Assembly: GCA_022561455.1 (NCBI GenBank)
Contig: JADFRC010000003.1
Location: 1 to 37,077, forward strand
DNA from: Chloroflexota bacterium
GTDB taxonomy: Bacteria > Chloroflexota > Dehalococcoidia > Lucifugimonadales > Australimonadaceae
Direction of reading: 5' to 3'
Length of the DNA: 37,077 nucleotides
Shown: piece after piece, positions 36,249 to 37,077 of the stretch
Numbering within the stretch: position 1 is the stretch's first letter
Layout of the letters: each line of letters opens with the position of its first letter
Notes under the pieces: generated by a model
What the model was told of the DNA's origin: nothing
Seen by the model: the letters and a program-made list of their open reading frames with translations, nothing else
The model's database searches: none
Program-made: the position numbers and the translations under genes

Positions 36249-36941
36249 ATGACGACGCTGACGAACGCAGCCGCAACCGACCGCGAGCGCTGGGAGCGCG
36301 AGCGGCTCTTCGAGTCGCTCGAGGCCTACCGCCGCGGCATCGCCGACGCACCGACGGTGCACAAGTACTTCGTCAGCACGGCCAGCCTCCCCAACGAGGA
36401 CCGGCCGCTGACGTTCGTTGCATCCGACGAGACCGAGGACCGCCTCGGCGACGTGGTCCGCGCCGACGGATGGGAGCTCGACACGTACCGGCACAACCCG
36501 GTGTTCCTCTGGGCCCACGACGTGTCGCGCACGCCCATCGGCCGCAGCTCGTGGGTCGGCGTCGAGGGCACGCGGCTGCTGGCCACGGTCGAGTTCGCGC
36601 CGACCGCGTTCGCACGCGAGGTCGAGCTGCTGTACCGCCAGCGCTTCCTGCGCGCCGTCAGCGTCGGGTTCCGCGCGAAGGCGTTCAGCTTCCGCCGGGA
36701 CCCCGTGCGCGGCGTGGAGGGCGTGGAGTACTCGAAGCAGGAGCTGCTGGAGATCAGCGCCGTGCCGGTGCCCGCGAACCCGCGGGCGCTGGCCCGCGCC
36801 CTGGCCAGCGGGCTCGAGGTGCCGCGGCTGCGTCCGCTGTTCACGTTTGAGGAGAAGGGCGACGGGACGGCGGGCATCGCCTCCGGCGACGCCGACCAGA
36901 TCGTCGGCGCTCTGCGGGCGCTGCGGACGGCCATCGGCTGA
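36249..36941 (+). CDS. HK97-family phage prohead protease (peptidase S78)
   Basis: 230 residues from ATG 36249, with GAGGAG eight bases upstream. HNPVFLWAHD (His90), the RTPIGRSSW loop and the Ser138-bearing LRAVSVGFRA are the catalytic features of S78 proteases, and LEISAVPVPANPRALARAL is the diagnostic C-terminal helix region. The enzyme cleaves scaffold and coat protein during head maturation. A major capsid gene normally follows; the last 136 bases of the window instead hold palindromic repeats and no start of a gene. Confidence 0.92.
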   Translation: MTTLTNAAATDRERWERERLFESLEAYRRGIADAPTVHKYFVSTASLPNEDRPLTFVASDETEDRLGDVVRADGWELDTYRHNPVFLWAHDVSRTPIGRSSWVGVEGTRLLATVEFAPTAFAREVELLYRQRFLRAVSVGFRAKAFSFRRDPVRGVEGVEYSKQELLEISAVPVPANPRALARALASGLEVPRLRPLFTFEEKGDGTAGIASGDADQIVGALRALRTAIG

Positions 36942-36955
36942 GTGCTTCCAGGTTC

Positions 36956-36988
36956 CCGTTCGTGGTGAGGGTCTCGGACCACGTACGG
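36956..36988. repeat. palindromic repeat, GTTCGTGGT family
   Basis: CCGTTCGTGGT pairs with ACCACGTACGG (one mismatch) around GAGGGTCTCGG. It resembles the widespread short repeat containing GAGC..GTCGAA, in diverged form. It begins 15 bases after the protease stop. Confidence 0.6.
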
Positions 36989-37008
36989 AGGTTTCGCCGC
37001 AATCGTCT

Positions 37009-37077
37009 GTTCGCCCTTCGAGAACCTCAGGACGAACGGGACCAGGGACTCTTCGACTGGCTCAGGGTGGCCGAACG
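37009..37077. repeat. two CTTCGA..CTCAGG-type repeats at the window end
   Basis: GTTCGCCCTTCGAGAACC then CTCAGGACGAACGG is one diverged palindromic unit (37009-37037). CTTCGACTGGCTCAGGGTGG (from 37051) is part of a second, cut off by the window edge. Both are relatives of the repeat nested in the hairpin elements. Confidence 0.65.

Overview
The window is a G+C-rich bacterial chromosome segment. Gene content and repeats suggest a Chloroflexota genome, most likely of the Dehalococcoidia type. This is an inference from the S6-SSB-S18 operon, the style of the proteins and the abundant G/C-rich hairpin repeats ending in GGATGGTCGAAACG. No rRNA or tRNA was seen, so the taxonomy is unproven.

Layout. 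(1) 1-818: the 3' end of an Lhr-type helicase gene that runs in frame into what looks like a TilS C-terminal domain, an unusual chimera. (2) 822-3350, minus strand: a PH-like membrane protein, a PIG-L/LmbE deacetylase and a class I methyltransferase; then a tandem GNAT protein on the plus strand (3461-4354). (3) 4344-16084: a long minus-strand block. Read in transcription order it is comF, an MFS transporter, glyA, then rpsF-ssb-rpsR, a PpiC/SurA-like chaperone, hom, thrC, folE, a CelD-like acetyltransferase, an MshA-like glycosyltransferase and an EamA/DMT membrane protein. Many junctions overlap (ATGA, TTGA) or are only a few bases apart, so translation is probably coupled. (4) 16109-16550: three tandem copies of a multi-hairpin element. 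(5) 16574-18955, plus strand: an MFS exporter, a HAD hydrolase and a small protein probably frameshifted at an AGC repeat; mfd follows on the minus strand. (6) 22740-25195: proB-proA, overlapping by ATGA, the first two steps of proline synthesis. (7) 25200-26010: a small conserved-looking protein between two more hairpin elements. (8) 26026-28772: amidohydrolase, Mug-like glycosylase and ThpR in an overlapping operon, met tail to tail by uppP. (9) 28917-30501: a PPOX-fold protein, an ImmA/IrrE-like protein lacking its catalytic Glu, an XRE regulator and a 53-residue zinc-ribbon protein absent from the ORF track. (10) 30679-32322: a DNA methyltransferase fused to a PD-(D/E)XK-like nuclease domain, with lower G+C than its surroundings. 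(11) 32526-37077: a phage head-packaging cassette (HTH-fused large terminase, small membrane protein, HK97-type portal and prohead protease), interrupted by two hairpin elements and ending in a cluster of palindromic repeats.

Most interesting: the repeat family (seven units in 37 kb) with a second, widespread repeat nested inside its hairpins; the phage cassette, in which an XRE-like HTH is fused to the large terminase and intrinsic terminators sit in the leaders of two genes; the Lhr-TilS junction; the S18 protein with a very long acidic tail; and the predicted inactive ImmA partner. All assignments come from reading motifs by eye; no database search was run.
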